From: Clostridia bacterium
GTDB lineage: Bacteria; Bacillota; Clostridia; Christensenellales; Christensenellaceae
Length of the DNA stretch: 64,000 bases
Assembly (NCBI GenBank): GCA_017439085.1
Contig: JAFRTU010000016.1
Location: 155,179 to 219,178 of the forward strand
Direction: 5' to 3'
In this document: piece by piece, positions 35,854 through 44,364 of the stretch
Layout: every line of letters begins with the position of its first letter
How positions within the stretch are numbered: position 1 is the first letter of the stretch
Position numbers and translations under genes: made by a program
The notes under the pieces: generated by a model
What the model was told of the DNA's origin: nothing
Database searches by the model: none
Seen by the model: only the letters and a program-made list of their open reading frames with translations

Positions 35854-36342
35854 TCAGAGTTCCTTTGAGAGGAGCCACCACGGGTCCTCCTCATATTCCG
35901 GATCCCCGTTCTCATCCATTCCGCATGGGTCGTAATGACAGTCCTTTATCTTCGTCATGAACCCGAAGCGCCTGTACAGCCTCACGTTCTGCGGCTCATC
36001 CGGACCTACACCTATCGTCACCCTTTTAAGGCCTTTATTCCTCAGATCCTCAAGCACTTGAGTCATGAGCAGGCTTCCGAGCCCTTTTCCCCTGTATCCT
36101 TTCCTCACTCGGAAGGCACAGAGATATGCAGTGGTCTTTCCGTCAGCAAAATCACTGTCAGGAAGATCATAGAATGCATAGAGCTCGCCTATCAGCTCAC
36201 CGTCATCATCTATAGTCCAGAAATCCGCATTGCCGGAAGATATGTTCTCATAGAAAAAGTCTGTGGTAGGTTCCGGGATCTCCATATCGAGGCGGTCCCA
36301 GAGAGAGCGCATCTCCTCTCCCGTTGCATTCCTTATCTTCAT
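35854..36342 (-). CDS. GNAT family N-acetyltransferase
   Basis: A 162-residue GCN5-related acetyltransferase. The acetyl-CoA-binding motif A reads AFRVRKGYRGKGLGSLLM (R/Q-x-x-G-x-G/A), and motif B ends in NVRLYRRFGF. The acceptor is unknown. It follows the PhzF-like gene by 20 bases on the same strand and has only a weak ribosome site (AGAAG), consistent with coupled expression. Confidence 0.85.
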   Translation of the reverse strand: MKIRNATGEEMRSLWDRLDMEIPEPTTDFFYENISSGNADFWTIDDDGELIGELYAFYDLPDSDFADGKTTAYLCAFRVRKGYRGKGLGSLLMTQVLEDLRNKGLKRVTIGVGPDEPQNVRLYRRFGFMTKIKDCHYDPCGMDENGDPEYEEDPWWLLSKEL

Positions 36343-36362
36343 GATACTTCTTTTAAATACCG

Positions 36363-37163
36363 TTAGTCCTCTTCATTCCCGTATCCCTTAAGGATATTCC
36401 CTTCAGAATACAGTACTGCCTTTCCTGCCACCTTTACCCTGTTCCCTGAGAGTCCCGTATACAGAATTCCTCCCCTTGATGAGGCCTGGCGGCATATGAT
36501 TTTCTCCTTGCCGAGCCTCCTGCACCAGTACGGAGTTATCATACAGTGAGTGCTTCCAGTGACAGGATCCTCAGGAATACTGAGTTTCGGTGCAAATACA
36601 CGGCTCACACAGTCGACAAGATCATCCGATGAAGGAGCCGTCACTGCAACTATTAGCCCGTCAAGCGCTCCTATCTTATCCGGGTCAGGTCTCACTTTCA
36701 GGACTGATGTCTCATCAGGCAGTACGAGCAGAAGGTCCCTGTCAAGATATGCCTCCAGAGGACGTATCCCTATGGCTTCCTCCATCCTGTCCGTGACTTC
36801 AACTCTGTTCAGGGAATATGCGGGAAAATCCATCTCGAAGAGATCCCCGTCTCTTCTCACTGTAAGCTCGCCCACCTGGGTAGTAAACCGTATCTTCTCA
36901 GCATCCTTTTCAAAGAAACTGAAGAGCACGAAGGAGGTCCCTAGCGTCGCATGGCCGCAGAAATCCACTTCTCCGCCCGGAGTGAACCATCGAAGATGAT
37001 ATGCGCCGTTCTCCTTCACTGTGAATGCGGTCTCGGAGAAATTGTTCTCTATTGCTATATCCTGCATCAGACCGTCCCTAGGCCACTCATCTAGTACGCA
37101 GACTGCTGCCTGGTTCCCGCTGAAGACTCTGTCCGTAAAAGCATCGACTATATACTGTTTCAT
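36363..37163 (-). CDS. PhzF family isomerase/epimerase
   Basis: A 266-residue PhzF-type protein with the hallmarks: VDAFTDRVFSGNQAAVCVLD at the start, NNFSETAF with the catalytic Glu, and DFCGHATLG. In the second half EDPVTGSTHCMITPYW matches the conserved block. The family includes the phenazine enzyme PhzF but most members are isomerases or epimerases of unknown substrate, and no phenazine genes are here. A GAGGG site precedes the ATG. It begins the PhzF-GNAT-nitrilase group after a terminator. Confidence 0.9.
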   Translation of the reverse strand: MKQYIVDAFTDRVFSGNQAAVCVLDEWPRDGLMQDIAIENNFSETAFTVKENGAYHLRWFTPGGEVDFCGHATLGTSFVLFSFFEKDAEKIRFTTQVGELTVRRDGDLFEMDFPAYSLNRVEVTDRMEEAIGIRPLEAYLDRDLLLVLPDETSVLKVRPDPDKIGALDGLIVAVTAPSSDDLVDCVSRVFAPKLSIPEDPVTGSTHCMITPYWCRRLGKEKIICRQASSRGGILYTGLSGNRVKVAGKAVLYSEGNILKGYGNEED

Positions 37164-37208
37164 ATCTTGCCCTCAAAATCCTTTCCGATTCAGATTCAAT
37201 TGTAACAT

Positions 37209-37241
37209 AAAAGGAAGTCCGGCATTTCCGGACTTCCTTTT
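37209..37241. terminator. Terminator between the GNAT and PhzF genes
   Basis: AAAAGGAAGTCCGG pairs perfectly with CCGGACTTCCTTTT around CATTT; it ends the GNAT transcript. Confidence 0.9.
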
Positions 37242-37269
37242 ATGATCTGTGATGGGTCATTATATATGC

Positions 37270-37782
37270 TCAGAGTTTGCACTCCATCTGTATGTCAAGA
37301 GGTTCGTTCTCCCTGTATATTGCGATCGGATCATCCGATACGGTGAAGCCCATGGCGAGATAGAAATCCACCGTCTCTTCTGCAGGGCATGCAGATGCAT
37401 AAAGGGACTTAGCATCCATCTCATGTGCTTTTTCCACTGCAAGTTCGAACAGTTTCCTTCCGATCCCCTGATGTCTGTAATCCTTTGAAACGTGTATGCC
37501 TTCGATTATGAGCCTCTCCTTGTCCAGTTTAGGAACGAGTTCGAGCACTCCTACCACGGTATCCCCTTCATATGCACAGTAGGCTATGTATTTCCCGTTC
37601 ATGATCTCCCTGGCTTCCTCACGCTTGCGCTCGAGCGGCCAGTCCATGACGAAAGGATCTCCCACGAGTATGAGCTTACCGTCTGCTAGTCCGTAGACAT
37701 TGGTAACTACCTGAAGTCTCTCGAAATCGTCGAATGAATCCTCAAAGAGGTTGGTCTCATCAGTTTTTTTGATCTCTATCAT
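37270..37782 (-). CDS. GNAT family N-acetyltransferase
   Basis: A 170-residue acetyltransferase with the acetyl-CoA loop in GIHVSKDYRHQGIGRKLFE and the C-terminal VDFYLAMGF element. The acceptor is unknown. The ATG at 37782 has AAGGAG upstream; the longer open frame before it has no ribosome site. It is monocistronic, ending at a strong terminator, and AT-rich sequence separates it from the kinase-DUF3795 gene. Confidence 0.85.
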   Translation of the reverse strand: MIEIKKTDETNLFEDSFDDFERLQVVTNVYGLADGKLILVGDPFVMDWPLERKREEAREIMNGKYIAYCAYEGDTVVGVLELVPKLDKERLIIEGIHVSKDYRHQGIGRKLFELAVEKAHEMDAKSLYASACPAEETVDFYLAMGFTVSDDPIAIYRENEPLDIQMECKL

Positions 37783-37840
37783 ATTATGTCTCCTTGATCT
37801 ACCACTATTAAGTGTATCACAGTCCATGCCTCAAAGTCGC

Positions 37841-38749
37841 CTATTCCTGCTTCAATATGTCAAGATTCTTTTTCTTCTCGAAAAAAGCTCTTTTGATCGT
37901 CTCATATTCCTCATCCGTACAAGCCCGTCTCAATGCCGGCTCAAAGGAGGAGGTTACGGAAAAGCATTCAAGCAGTCTGTAGCATGGATAGTCAGGACAT
38001 TCCGCACATGAGCCGAGTCCCTTTTCTGCGCAGCATGATATTATCCCGTACCTGCACCGGTTTTCAGGAGAACAGCCTTTGCATACTGTCTCACAGGGAT
38101 CCATGATACTGTCCCTGTATCCGATATCCTTCCAAAGTAGCGCGGTCCTTGCCAGTTCCTCTTCCGTCTTTTCAAAAGGATGAGAAGTATATCTCGGACA
38201 TGAAGCGCAATCGTTTCCGCAGGCAGCAATGATCTTTTCCTTACCGTGTCCGATAAAGAACCTGTCTTCTTTCATGATCATCCCGGCTGTCTCAGGGATA
38301 TCGAGGTTTGAGGTATCCAAAATATATTTTTCCGGATACCCGGCCTGAAGGAATTCTTTTAATAACACGAGGCACCTCTCTCCCATCCTTGAATCCTCGT
38401 CCCTCATGAGGTCTCTTCTGATAAGGGTCTTTTCGTCTGTTATGAGCACCGTGAACTTCACTTCATATGATGAGAACATCTCTCTGAGTTCTCTCATCTT
38501 CTCTTTACCTATTATGTAGTTGAATACAACGTCATATCCGCTGTCGAGATATGTCCTTATGCAGCCGGTGACCACCTTCCAGAACACGTCAAGATGATTG
38601 CCCTCCTTCCAGGGGGCAATATAGCTTCCCTTCACCTGATGATAGAAGTCGTCTCCCTCCAGGAGCACGGACTTCTCAAGTGAATTAGCTATTACTTTCG
38701 ATATGGTCGATTTTCCCGTTGCTGCAGGACCGGTGATAAGATACAGCAT
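37841..38749 (-). CDS. P-loop kinase fused to a Cys-rich DUF3795 domain
   Basis: A 302-residue two-domain protein. Residues 1-170 form a small P-loop kinase (Walker A GPAATGKST, then LLEGDDFYH) of the AAA_33/gluconate-kinase-like group. Residues 178-280 are a Cys-rich DUF3795-type domain (AACGNDCASCP, CKGC, CAEKGLGSCAECPDYPC) likely to bind metal or an iron-sulfur cluster. DUF3795 is normally a stand-alone protein, so the fusion is uncommon. The phosphoryl acceptor is unknown. It lies 16 bases after the GyrI-like gene stop, probably in its operon. Confidence 0.72.
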   Translation of the reverse strand: MLYLITGPAATGKSTISKVIANSLEKSVLLEGDDFYHQVKGSYIAPWKEGNHLDVFWKVVTGCIRTYLDSGYDVVFNYIIGKEKMRELREMFSSYEVKFTVLITDEKTLIRRDLMRDEDSRMGERCLVLLKEFLQAGYPEKYILDTSNLDIPETAGMIMKEDRFFIGHGKEKIIAACGNDCASCPRYTSHPFEKTEEELARTALLWKDIGYRDSIMDPCETVCKGCSPENRCRYGIISCCAEKGLGSCAECPDYPCYRLLECFSVTSSFEPALRRACTDEEYETIKRAFFEKKKNLDILKQE

Positions 38750-38765
38750 TCCCTTTACCTCTGAA

Positions 38766-39116
38766 TTACCTTACAAAGAGTATCTCGCAGTCTCCGTCTT
38801 CTGTAAACGTCTCTATCTCGTAGAGGAGAGGACCGTCTTCATATATCTTACTGTAGATCCCGGGAAGATCGTCCGTCCTTCCGGTCACCCTTATCCAGCC
38901 TTCGTCAGGCAGCTCTATGCTGAAGTCCGCACCTTCTATGATGCCTTCCTTAAGGCCGATGGCATATTCTATCGTGTCCTCCGTCCATCCGTAGCCAAAG
39001 CCTCTTATGTTCTCGAGTCCGTAGAGTTCAGTCATCTCGTCCCAGAAGGCTCCAATGGTATCATACTGACCCTCGTTCACTGTCGAGAACGTTCTGTTGA
39101 TCCCTGTAAATATCAT
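38766..39116 (-). CDS. Stand-alone GyrI-like small-molecule-binding protein
   Basis: A 116-residue protein resembling the GyrI/AraC effector-binding fold: an opening beta strand, the VNEGQYDTIGAFWDEM helix and the FSIELPDEGW strand, then a final FEDG-like turn. It has no DNA-binding part. Such proteins bind or hydrolyse lipophilic compounds. It lies downstream of a membrane protein gene and not far from an AraC-GyrI regulator, suggesting a common response to an amphipathic compound. The match is by overall pattern only. Confidence 0.5.
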   Translation of the reverse strand: MIFTGINRTFSTVNEGQYDTIGAFWDEMTELYGLENIRGFGYGWTEDTIEYAIGLKEGIIEGADFSIELPDEGWIRVTGRTDDLPGIYSKIYEDGPLLYEIETFTEDGDCEILFVR

Positions 39117-39125
39117 TTCCGTACC

Positions 39126-39614
39126 TCACTTAAGCAGGAACTGCACTACGAGGCCTGCAAGAACACATACTATGAGCGCCAGTGCCTCCCCTATGAAGAA
39201 TCCCTTTATGTGGAAGAGATAGTCATGGTATTCATCGGTCATGTCCTCGGTCCCCTTTATAACGAAATGGGGATCATGGCAGAACCATATGATATCAAGA
39301 ACTATTGCATCGAACAGGTTGACTATGGTCCAAAGCAGGAATCCCATAAGGAAAGTCTTCAGAAATGTGGTATACCCGTTCACGTACCTTAGTATCAGAC
39401 TCAGTATCAATGTAAAGAGTACCATTGCAAGACACTTTGCTGCCGCTTTATTCTTCTCCGTCGGTATCCTGCCCTCATACTCAGGAAGGGACTTCACCCT
39501 CTCCTGTATTTTGGGAGGATAGTTGTACAGGGTCTTCAGAGGATCCCTGGACATCAGATATACCATGAGGAAGAACAACGCACACAGTACTATCGCCTCA
39601 ATGACGAATATCAT
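39126..39614 (-). CDS. Four-helix membrane protein, unknown
   Basis: A 162-residue integral membrane protein with hydrophobic segments near residues 3-21, 60-78, 84-108 and 137-160. A conserved-looking loop HDPHFVIKGTEDM follows the third helix. A GGAGG site precedes the ATG. I recognise no family. It overlaps no gene and lies nine bases before the GyrI-like gene, so the pair is probably co-translated. Confidence 0.65.
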   Translation of the reverse strand: MIFVIEAIVLCALFFLMVYLMSRDPLKTLYNYPPKIQERVKSLPEYEGRIPTEKNKAAAKCLAMVLFTLILSLILRYVNGYTTFLKTFLMGFLLWTIVNLFDAIVLDIIWFCHDPHFVIKGTEDMTDEYHDYLFHIKGFFIGEALALIVCVLAGLVVQFLLK

Positions 39615-39692
39615 ATGCTGACCTCCGTTTTAACGATTCCATATATATAAGTATAAGGCAGATGCCCGTGATGAGTACCTGCCTTCATGTGT

Positions 39693-40580
39693 TTATTTTC
39701 TTTTTACCGGTATCCATATCTGGCTGTGGTAATCAGGAGCCTTTGGATCTCCCGTTGTGTCATACCACTCCACCGTGACATTGCCCGAGATCTCGTATTC
39801 AGGATTTCCGGGTAGCCACTCGCTGAAGATCCTGGTGTTCACCCCCTGAAGGGTCTCCGGGTTCTGTCCCACGCAGTTGAATATCGCACAGTCTCCTCTC
39901 GGGAACTCATAGAGGACCATGCCTTCAGGGACCTCTCCTCCCGAATACCTTCCGGCCACGAGATAGCGGAAGCTGTTCCCTCCAAGGTCGTCTATGCATA
40001 CTGCAAACTCTCCTATACAGTTGTCCATCAATGCTTTCTCATATGCATTGGCAGGTTCGTTGCCCGCATATACGTTATTGGCATACTTCTCGCACAGTTC
40101 ATCCCAGAACTTAGGGATCTCACTGTATGCCGTCTCCATATCGAATATCTTCTGGAATCCGATGAGCCTGAACGGGAACATCGGCGTTATCTTGTAATCC
40201 ATCTGATCACCTCCGTGAACTGTCAGTTTTATCTTGATAGGAAGAAAGGACTTGAACCGTGCTCCGTTCCTCACCTGCATGGGCGTGACCCCGTGAAAGC
40301 GGTGGAAAGCCTTTGAGAAGCTCTCCGGAGTCTCATAGCAATACCTGAAAGCTATATCGATGACCTTATCATCCGTCTCCCTGAGTTCCTTTGCAGCCTC
40401 GTAAAGTCTCCTGCTCCGGATATACTCCCCTATGCCGTATCCCGTCATAATGAGGAATCCTCTCTGGAGGAAGAACGGAGAGATATGGACCTGATCTGCG
40501 ACATCCTGCGCACTGATGTCTCTGGTCAGATTGTCTTCGATATATTTGATCACTGTACGAACTCCTGTAAGCCACTCCAT
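39693..40580 (-). CDS. AraC-type regulator with GyrI-like effector domain
   Basis: A 295-residue protein built like the one at 21436: residues 8-105 contain two AraC helix-turn-helix motifs (DISAQDVADQVHISPFFLQRGF and IAFRYCYETPESFSKAFHRFHG), and residues 125-295 a GyrI-like ligand domain ending in WIPVKRK. It probably senses a lipophilic drug or metabolite. A GGAG site lies before the ATG. The membrane protein and stand-alone GyrI genes directly downstream are natural candidates for its regulon. Confidence 0.87.
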   Translation of the reverse strand: MEWLTGVRTVIKYIEDNLTRDISAQDVADQVHISPFFLQRGFLIMTGYGIGEYIRSRRLYEAAKELRETDDKVIDIAFRYCYETPESFSKAFHRFHGVTPMQVRNGARFKSFLPIKIKLTVHGGDQMDYKITPMFPFRLIGFQKIFDMETAYSEIPKFWDELCEKYANNVYAGNEPANAYEKALMDNCIGEFAVCIDDLGGNSFRYLVAGRYSGGEVPEGMVLYEFPRGDCAIFNCVGQNPETLQGVNTRIFSEWLPGNPEYEISGNVTVEWYDTTGDPKAPDYHSQIWIPVKRK

Positions 40581-40686
40581 TATCCTTTTCTCCTTTCTCT
40601 GATGATCAGATTATATCCGTACAGAGAGGACAGTTCCTGTCATTTTGTGCACCGATCTGTCACCTGTACGCCAAGAAAATGATAGC

Positions 40687-40722
40687 ACAAAAATATGCCT
40701 TTCCCTTATGGAAAAGGCATAT
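40687..40722 (-). terminator. Terminator after nagB
   Basis: ATATGCCTTT (40693-40702) pairs with AAAGGCATAT (40713-40722) and is followed by U's on the minus strand. Confidence 0.75.
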
Positions 40723-40745
40723 CGATATCCTTGTCTTTACAGCTG

Positions 40746-41549
40746 TTACAGTCTCTCTTCCCTTTCGGCATCAAGGAAGTACTTGTATGTATCCACGGTG
40801 AGCTCTCCGCAGGCAGCCTCGTCACACGCGATTATGGCCCCATTGTGCATCTGGAGCACCGAGCATGTCCATTTGGATGTGATGGCACCTTCAACAGATT
40901 CGGCAAGAGCTCTTGCCTTATTATGTCCGTGTATCAGTATCAGGACCTCCTTCGAATCCGTGACAGTGGCGACTCCGACGGACAGTGCACTGGAAGGCAC
41001 TTTTGAAATATCGTTGTCGAAGAAGCGGCTGTTGGCTACCTTGGTGTTCGTGGTGAGCTTTCTTATGCCTGTCCTGGACCTTAGACTGGTGAAGGGCTCA
41101 TTGAATGCCAGATGTCCGTCCACTCCGATACCGCCGAGGAACAGATCTATTCCGCCGTATGAGGCTATCTTTTTCTCGTATTCCTCGCACTCCTTCTCCG
41201 GATCCTCTGCCATGCCGTCAAGAATGTTTATGTTCTCCGGCTTTATGTCAGTCAGCCTGTCGAAAAGGTTCTCGTGCATGAAATGCCAGTAGGAATGTGG
41301 GTCCTCACGGGTAAGCCCCATATACTCGTCCATATTGAAAGTGACGACGTTTTTGAATGACAGTTCTCCGTCATGGTTCATCCTTATGAGTTCCCTGTAG
41401 ACTCCGAGAGGACTGGATCCCGTCGGAAGTCCGAGAACGAAAGGTCTGTCCTTTTCCGGTCCGTTCTCATGCTCGTTTATCCTGTCAGCTATATATTTCG
41501 CAGCCCAAAGGCAGGTCCTGAGATAGTCCCTCTGTATTATGACTCTCAT
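40746..41549 (-). CDS. nagB: Glucosamine-6-phosphate deaminase
   Basis: A 267-residue enzyme matching NagB along its length: LGLPTGSSPLGVY (phosphate loop), FNMDEYMGL (Asp at the active site), GGIGVDGHLAFNEP with the ring-opening His, and VGVATVTDSKEV. It turns glucosamine-6-phosphate into fructose-6-phosphate and ammonia in amino-sugar use. The ATG at 41549 starts MRVIIQRDY as in relatives and has ATGAGGAA upstream; the longer frame before it is not used. nagA is not adjacent, so the pathway must be split across the genome. Confidence 0.93.
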   Translation of the reverse strand: MRVIIQRDYLRTCLWAAKYIADRINEHENGPEKDRPFVLGLPTGSSPLGVYRELIRMNHDGELSFKNVVTFNMDEYMGLTREDPHSYWHFMHENLFDRLTDIKPENINILDGMAEDPEKECEEYEKKIASYGGIDLFLGGIGVDGHLAFNEPFTSLRSRTGIRKLTTNTKVANSRFFDNDISKVPSSALSVGVATVTDSKEVLILIHGHNKARALAESVEGAITSKWTCSVLQMHNGAIIACDEAACGELTVDTYKYFLDAEREERL

Positions 41550-41671
41550 ATATGTTTCCTCATGTTCTTCTTTTTTATCTCGGGGAAAAGTGATTAGGCT
41601 ATGCAACCTTTCCTTCAACTTTATGATAGCAGAAAAAGCCCCTCTTTTCCATTCGAAGAGAGCATTCCCTG

Positions 41672-41700
41672 TTTAAAGAAGTTCGCTGATTCTGTATAAT
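41672..41700 (+). promoter_or_regulatory. Promoter of the alpha/beta hydrolase-alkyltransferase group
   Basis: TTTAAA (41672-41677), a 17-base spacer and TATAAT (41695-41700), 35 bases before the ATG at 41736. Confidence 0.6.
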
Positions 41701-41735
41701 TTTAGTAGTAAATCAACTTTAAGGAGCTGTTAAAG

Positions 41736-42734
41736 ATGCTTAAGAAGAACTATATACAGCCGACCGAGTCATATCCCAACAGACTCGAGAAGGAGACCTT
41801 CGACTACTACGGCAAGAGAAACCGCGGGCCGCTCGGATACATAGGTCCAAGGATCAAGGGAATAGACGTCGGAGCAGCAAGATACTACGACATCAACCAG
41901 GACTATACACCCCTTGAACTCTGCACTACACCTACCGAACAGAAGGACTATGACTTCGGAGGATACCGTGTGAGATGGTTCCATCCGCTCACCGTCACCG
42001 GAAACGCACCTGTCATAGTGTTCGTACACGGGGGTGGATACATAGCCGGTACCATGGACAGATATGACAAGATGAACCGCCGTCTTGCCGAGCTCATAAA
42101 CGGAATAGTGATGCACGTCGACTACACTCTGAGCCCGGAGACCGGATTCCCGACGGCCCTTGAGCAGTCATATCACGTTATAGAATACATCTATCACAAT
42201 CCTGAGAAGTTCCTCATCGACAGGGACAAGATCGCCATCATGGGAGACTCCGCAGGCGGAAACTGCTGCGCTGCTCTTGGACTTCGGGACAAGGAGACCA
42301 AATACATAAAGATGGCTTTTCTCTACTATCCCGTGCTGGACTTCACCAGATATTCCGCAGATACGTTCGAAATCGAGAGATACGGCGAGATGGACGACTT
42401 CGTGAAGGCAAAGACACTGTCGCTCAAGGACACGGATCTCACCCACATCTTCCTCCAGAACAATGAGGATCCTTCAGACGAGCTCATATCCCCGCTCCTT
42501 TCAAAGGACCTCAGAGGATATCCGAGGACCATAATGATCAACGCAGAGTTCGACTTCTTAAGGCAGCAGTGTGAGATCTTCTGCGAGAAGCTCGATGAAG
42601 CAGGAGTCGACGTCGACTACTATCAGTACAACGGAACCTTCCACGGATTCATGGACAGGCTCGGACTGTTCGAGTCCTGCGACCACAGCCTCAAGGTAGT
42701 GGCAAAGCACCTTAAGGAATACTTCAACCTATAA
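41736..42734 (+). CDS. Alpha/beta hydrolase, hormone-sensitive-lipase-like esterase
   Basis: A 332-residue esterase of the HSL (family IV) type: oxyanion-hole HGGGYIAG, nucleophile GDSAGGN, then an Asp in the NAEFDFL region and a His in GTFHGFMD. These enzymes cut short-chain esters in the cytoplasm. AAGGAG lies before the ATG, and a good promoter precedes it. The two alkyltransferase-family genes follow 38 bases downstream on the same strand without a visible terminator. Confidence 0.88.
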   Translation: MLKKNYIQPTESYPNRLEKETFDYYGKRNRGPLGYIGPRIKGIDVGAARYYDINQDYTPLELCTTPTEQKDYDFGGYRVRWFHPLTVTGNAPVIVFVHGGGYIAGTMDRYDKMNRRLAELINGIVMHVDYTLSPETGFPTALEQSYHVIEYIYHNPEKFLIDRDKIAIMGDSAGGNCCAALGLRDKETKYIKMAFLYYPVLDFTRYSADTFEIERYGEMDDFVKAKTLSLKDTDLTHIFLQNNEDPSDELISPLLSKDLRGYPRTIMINAEFDFLRQQCEIFCEKLDEAGVDVDYYQYNGTFHGFMDRLGLFESCDHSLKVVAKHLKEYFNL

Positions 42735-42772
42735 GGAGACATGTCCCCGGGAAACATTTCCCGGGGATAACC

Positions 42773-43078
42773 ATGTATATGGCAGATGAAGGTCTGATAT
42801 ATGAGATACTCTCCGCAGTGTCGGAGATACCATACGGGAAGGTGGCAACGTACGGACAGATCGCCAAACTCATAGGCCGGGAGAAGAACTCGAGGCTCGT
42901 GGGAAAGGTCTTGAGCGTATCCGACTGGTACGGAGACTTCCCGTGCCACAGGGTCGTGAACCATATGGGAAGAACGGCTCCCATGTTCAGAGATCAGAGA
43001 GCACTTCTCGAAGCTGAAGGCGTGGAGTTCCTTTCCAACGGAAACGTGGACATGAAGAGGTTCAGATGGGAAATATGA
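42773..43078 (+). CDS. Short MGMT-family protein (alkyltransferase domain only)
   Basis: A 101-residue protein comprising only the DNA-binding and active-site domain of O6-alkylguanine transferases: IPYGKVATYGQIAKLIG, then FPCHRVVN. The acceptor Cys is kept, unlike classic ATL proteins that have Trp there, but the usual N-terminal domain is missing. It may be a mini-alkyltransferase or a lesion-binding ATL relative. It overlaps the full-length Ogt gene by 13 bases, so the pair is translated together; such tandem organisation is unusual. Confidence 0.8.
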   Translation: MYMADEGLIYEILSAVSEIPYGKVATYGQIAKLIGREKNSRLVGKVLSVSDWYGDFPCHRVVNHMGRTAPMFRDQRALLEAEGVEFLSNGNVDMKRFRWEI

Positions 43079-43581
43079 ATAAGGATCACATGAGATATAT
43101 TTGGAGCTATGATTCTCCCATAGGCGGAATGACAATGGCATCCGACGGACAACACCTGACCGCACTCTGGTTCGACGGGCAGAAGTACTTCATGAGAGGA
43201 GCAGAAGACCCTGAGAGGAAGTCCCTCCCCGTGTTTTCACTGTGCTCCGATTATCTTGACGTATACTTCTCAGGTAAAGAGCCTTCCCTTGCTCCTCCTC
43301 TTCTGCTTCAGGGAACGGACTTCCAGCAGATGATATGGAAGATACTTCTGTCCATACCTTACGGAAAGACGGTCACGTACGGAGAAATAGCAAAAGAGGC
43401 AGCTAGGGCCCTCGGTCTGAAAAGCATGTCCGCCCAGGCGGTCGGAGGTGCGGTCGGAAGGAACCCCGTCTCCATAATAGTGCCGTGCCACAGAGTCCTC
43501 GGTGCAGACGGCAGTCTCACTGGATATGCCGGCGGCACGGACAAAAAAAGATACCTTCTTGAACTTGAAGGTATCCTCTGA
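43066..43581 (+). CDS. ogt: Methylated-DNA-protein-cysteine methyltransferase
   Basis: A 171-residue Ogt-type suicide repair protein with both domains: an N-terminal fold (YDSPIGGMTMASDG) and the C-terminal IPYGKTVTYGEIA helix-turn-helix region followed by IVPCHRVLG with the acceptor Cys. It transfers the methyl group from O6-methylguanine to itself. The start at 43066 has GAGG five bases upstream; an ATG at 43075 forming an ATGA overlap with the mini-MGMT stop is a good alternative. With the AlkA-type gene at 5951 this is the second alkylation-repair locus in the window. Confidence 0.93.
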   Translation: MGNMNKDHMRYIWSYDSPIGGMTMASDGQHLTALWFDGQKYFMRGAEDPERKSLPVFSLCSDYLDVYFSGKEPSLAPPLLLQGTDFQQMIWKILLSIPYGKTVTYGEIAKEAARALGLKSMSAQAVGGAVGRNPVSIIVPCHRVLGADGSLTGYAGGTDKKRYLLELEGIL

Positions 43582-43596
43582 TACTTTTTCTTTTCT

Positions 43597-43815
43597 TTAT
43601 TTTCCCTTTTTCCTGAGCACATAAGCTACTGCGAGACATACCGCTATGGCTATAAGGAACGGTATCGCAAATGCGAATGCCGTGCTTGGGGGAGCACTGT
43701 ATCCCGCATATTTGCCTCCCCAGACAAGGTCGCAGTAGCTGTACGCCACCACGGCACACATCACGTCAGAGAGTATCACCGCAAGCACGATGAACAGTAT
43801 CCAGAGTTTCTTCAT
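43597..43815 (-). CDS. Small membrane protein, unknown
   Basis: A 72-residue protein with two hydrophobic segments (about 4-24 and 46-66) around a loop containing CDLVWGGKYAGYSAPPS, ending in RKKGK. AGGAGG stands eight bases before the ATG at 43815 (an ATG two codons earlier is too close to it). It lies three bases after the stop of the XRE-membrane regulator gene and is almost surely co-translated, perhaps as its membrane partner. Confidence 0.6.
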   Translation of the reverse strand: MKKLWILFIVLAVILSDVMCAVVAYSYCDLVWGGKYAGYSAPPSTAFAFAIPFLIAIAVCLAVAYVLRKKGK

Positions 43816-43817
43816 CT

Positions 43818-44264
43818 TCATTTCCTCCTGTTTCTGAGGAACAGAACCATGCCGGCTATTGAAAGAAGAGCGCATATGATCATCACTATCGCATTTCCGT
43901 CCAGCGTGATCACGGAAGAGGCTCCTATGTCCTCTGCGGCTTTTCCGCCAAATATGCGGAACATCCCGAACACTATGAGAAGCACGGCATTCACAGCAGT
44001 GATGATAAGCCCGACTTTTGCGGTATCGGATCTTTTCTCATCCTTTTCTTCTTTTTCTTCAGTTTTGACCGTTTCATCCTTCAGGAGATAATCCGTAGTC
44101 ACATGGAAAAAGTCGCTCATTACAACGAGCTTATCGCTCTCGGGCACTGCAGTGCCGTTCTCCCATTTGGAGACTGCCTGACGGGAGACGTCAAGCTTCT
44201 CTGCCAGCTGCTCCTGAGAGAGTCCGTTCTTTCTTCTGAGTTCATATATCTTATCCGACAGCAT
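43818..44264 (-). CDS. XRE-type helix-turn-helix protein with membrane tail
   Basis: A 148-residue protein. Residues 5-60 form an XRE/Cro HTH ([23 protein letters not shown]). A charged linker ([12 protein letters not shown]) follows, then two hydrophobic segments (about 83-102 and 122-142). Membrane-tethered XRE regulators like this are common in Firmicutes and are thought to react to envelope state or a partner membrane protein. The partner may be the small membrane protein encoded three bases downstream. A GGAGG site precedes the ATG. Confidence 0.85.
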   Translation of the reverse strand: MLSDKIYELRRKNGLSQEQLAEKLDVSRQAVSKWENGTAVPESDKLVVMSDFFHVTTDYLLKDETVKTEEKEEKDEKRSDTAKVGLIITAVNAVLLIVFGMFRIFGGKAAEDIGASSVITLDGNAIVMIICALLSIAGMVLFLRNRRK

Positions 44265-44364
44265 CTGTTTCCTCCTTTCTGTTACAAGGATAGATGAAAT
44301 GCCTTTTCATTACTGCATATCAGGGCTTGCAATTCCGCAACCGGAGGTTGCAAATAAATTGATC

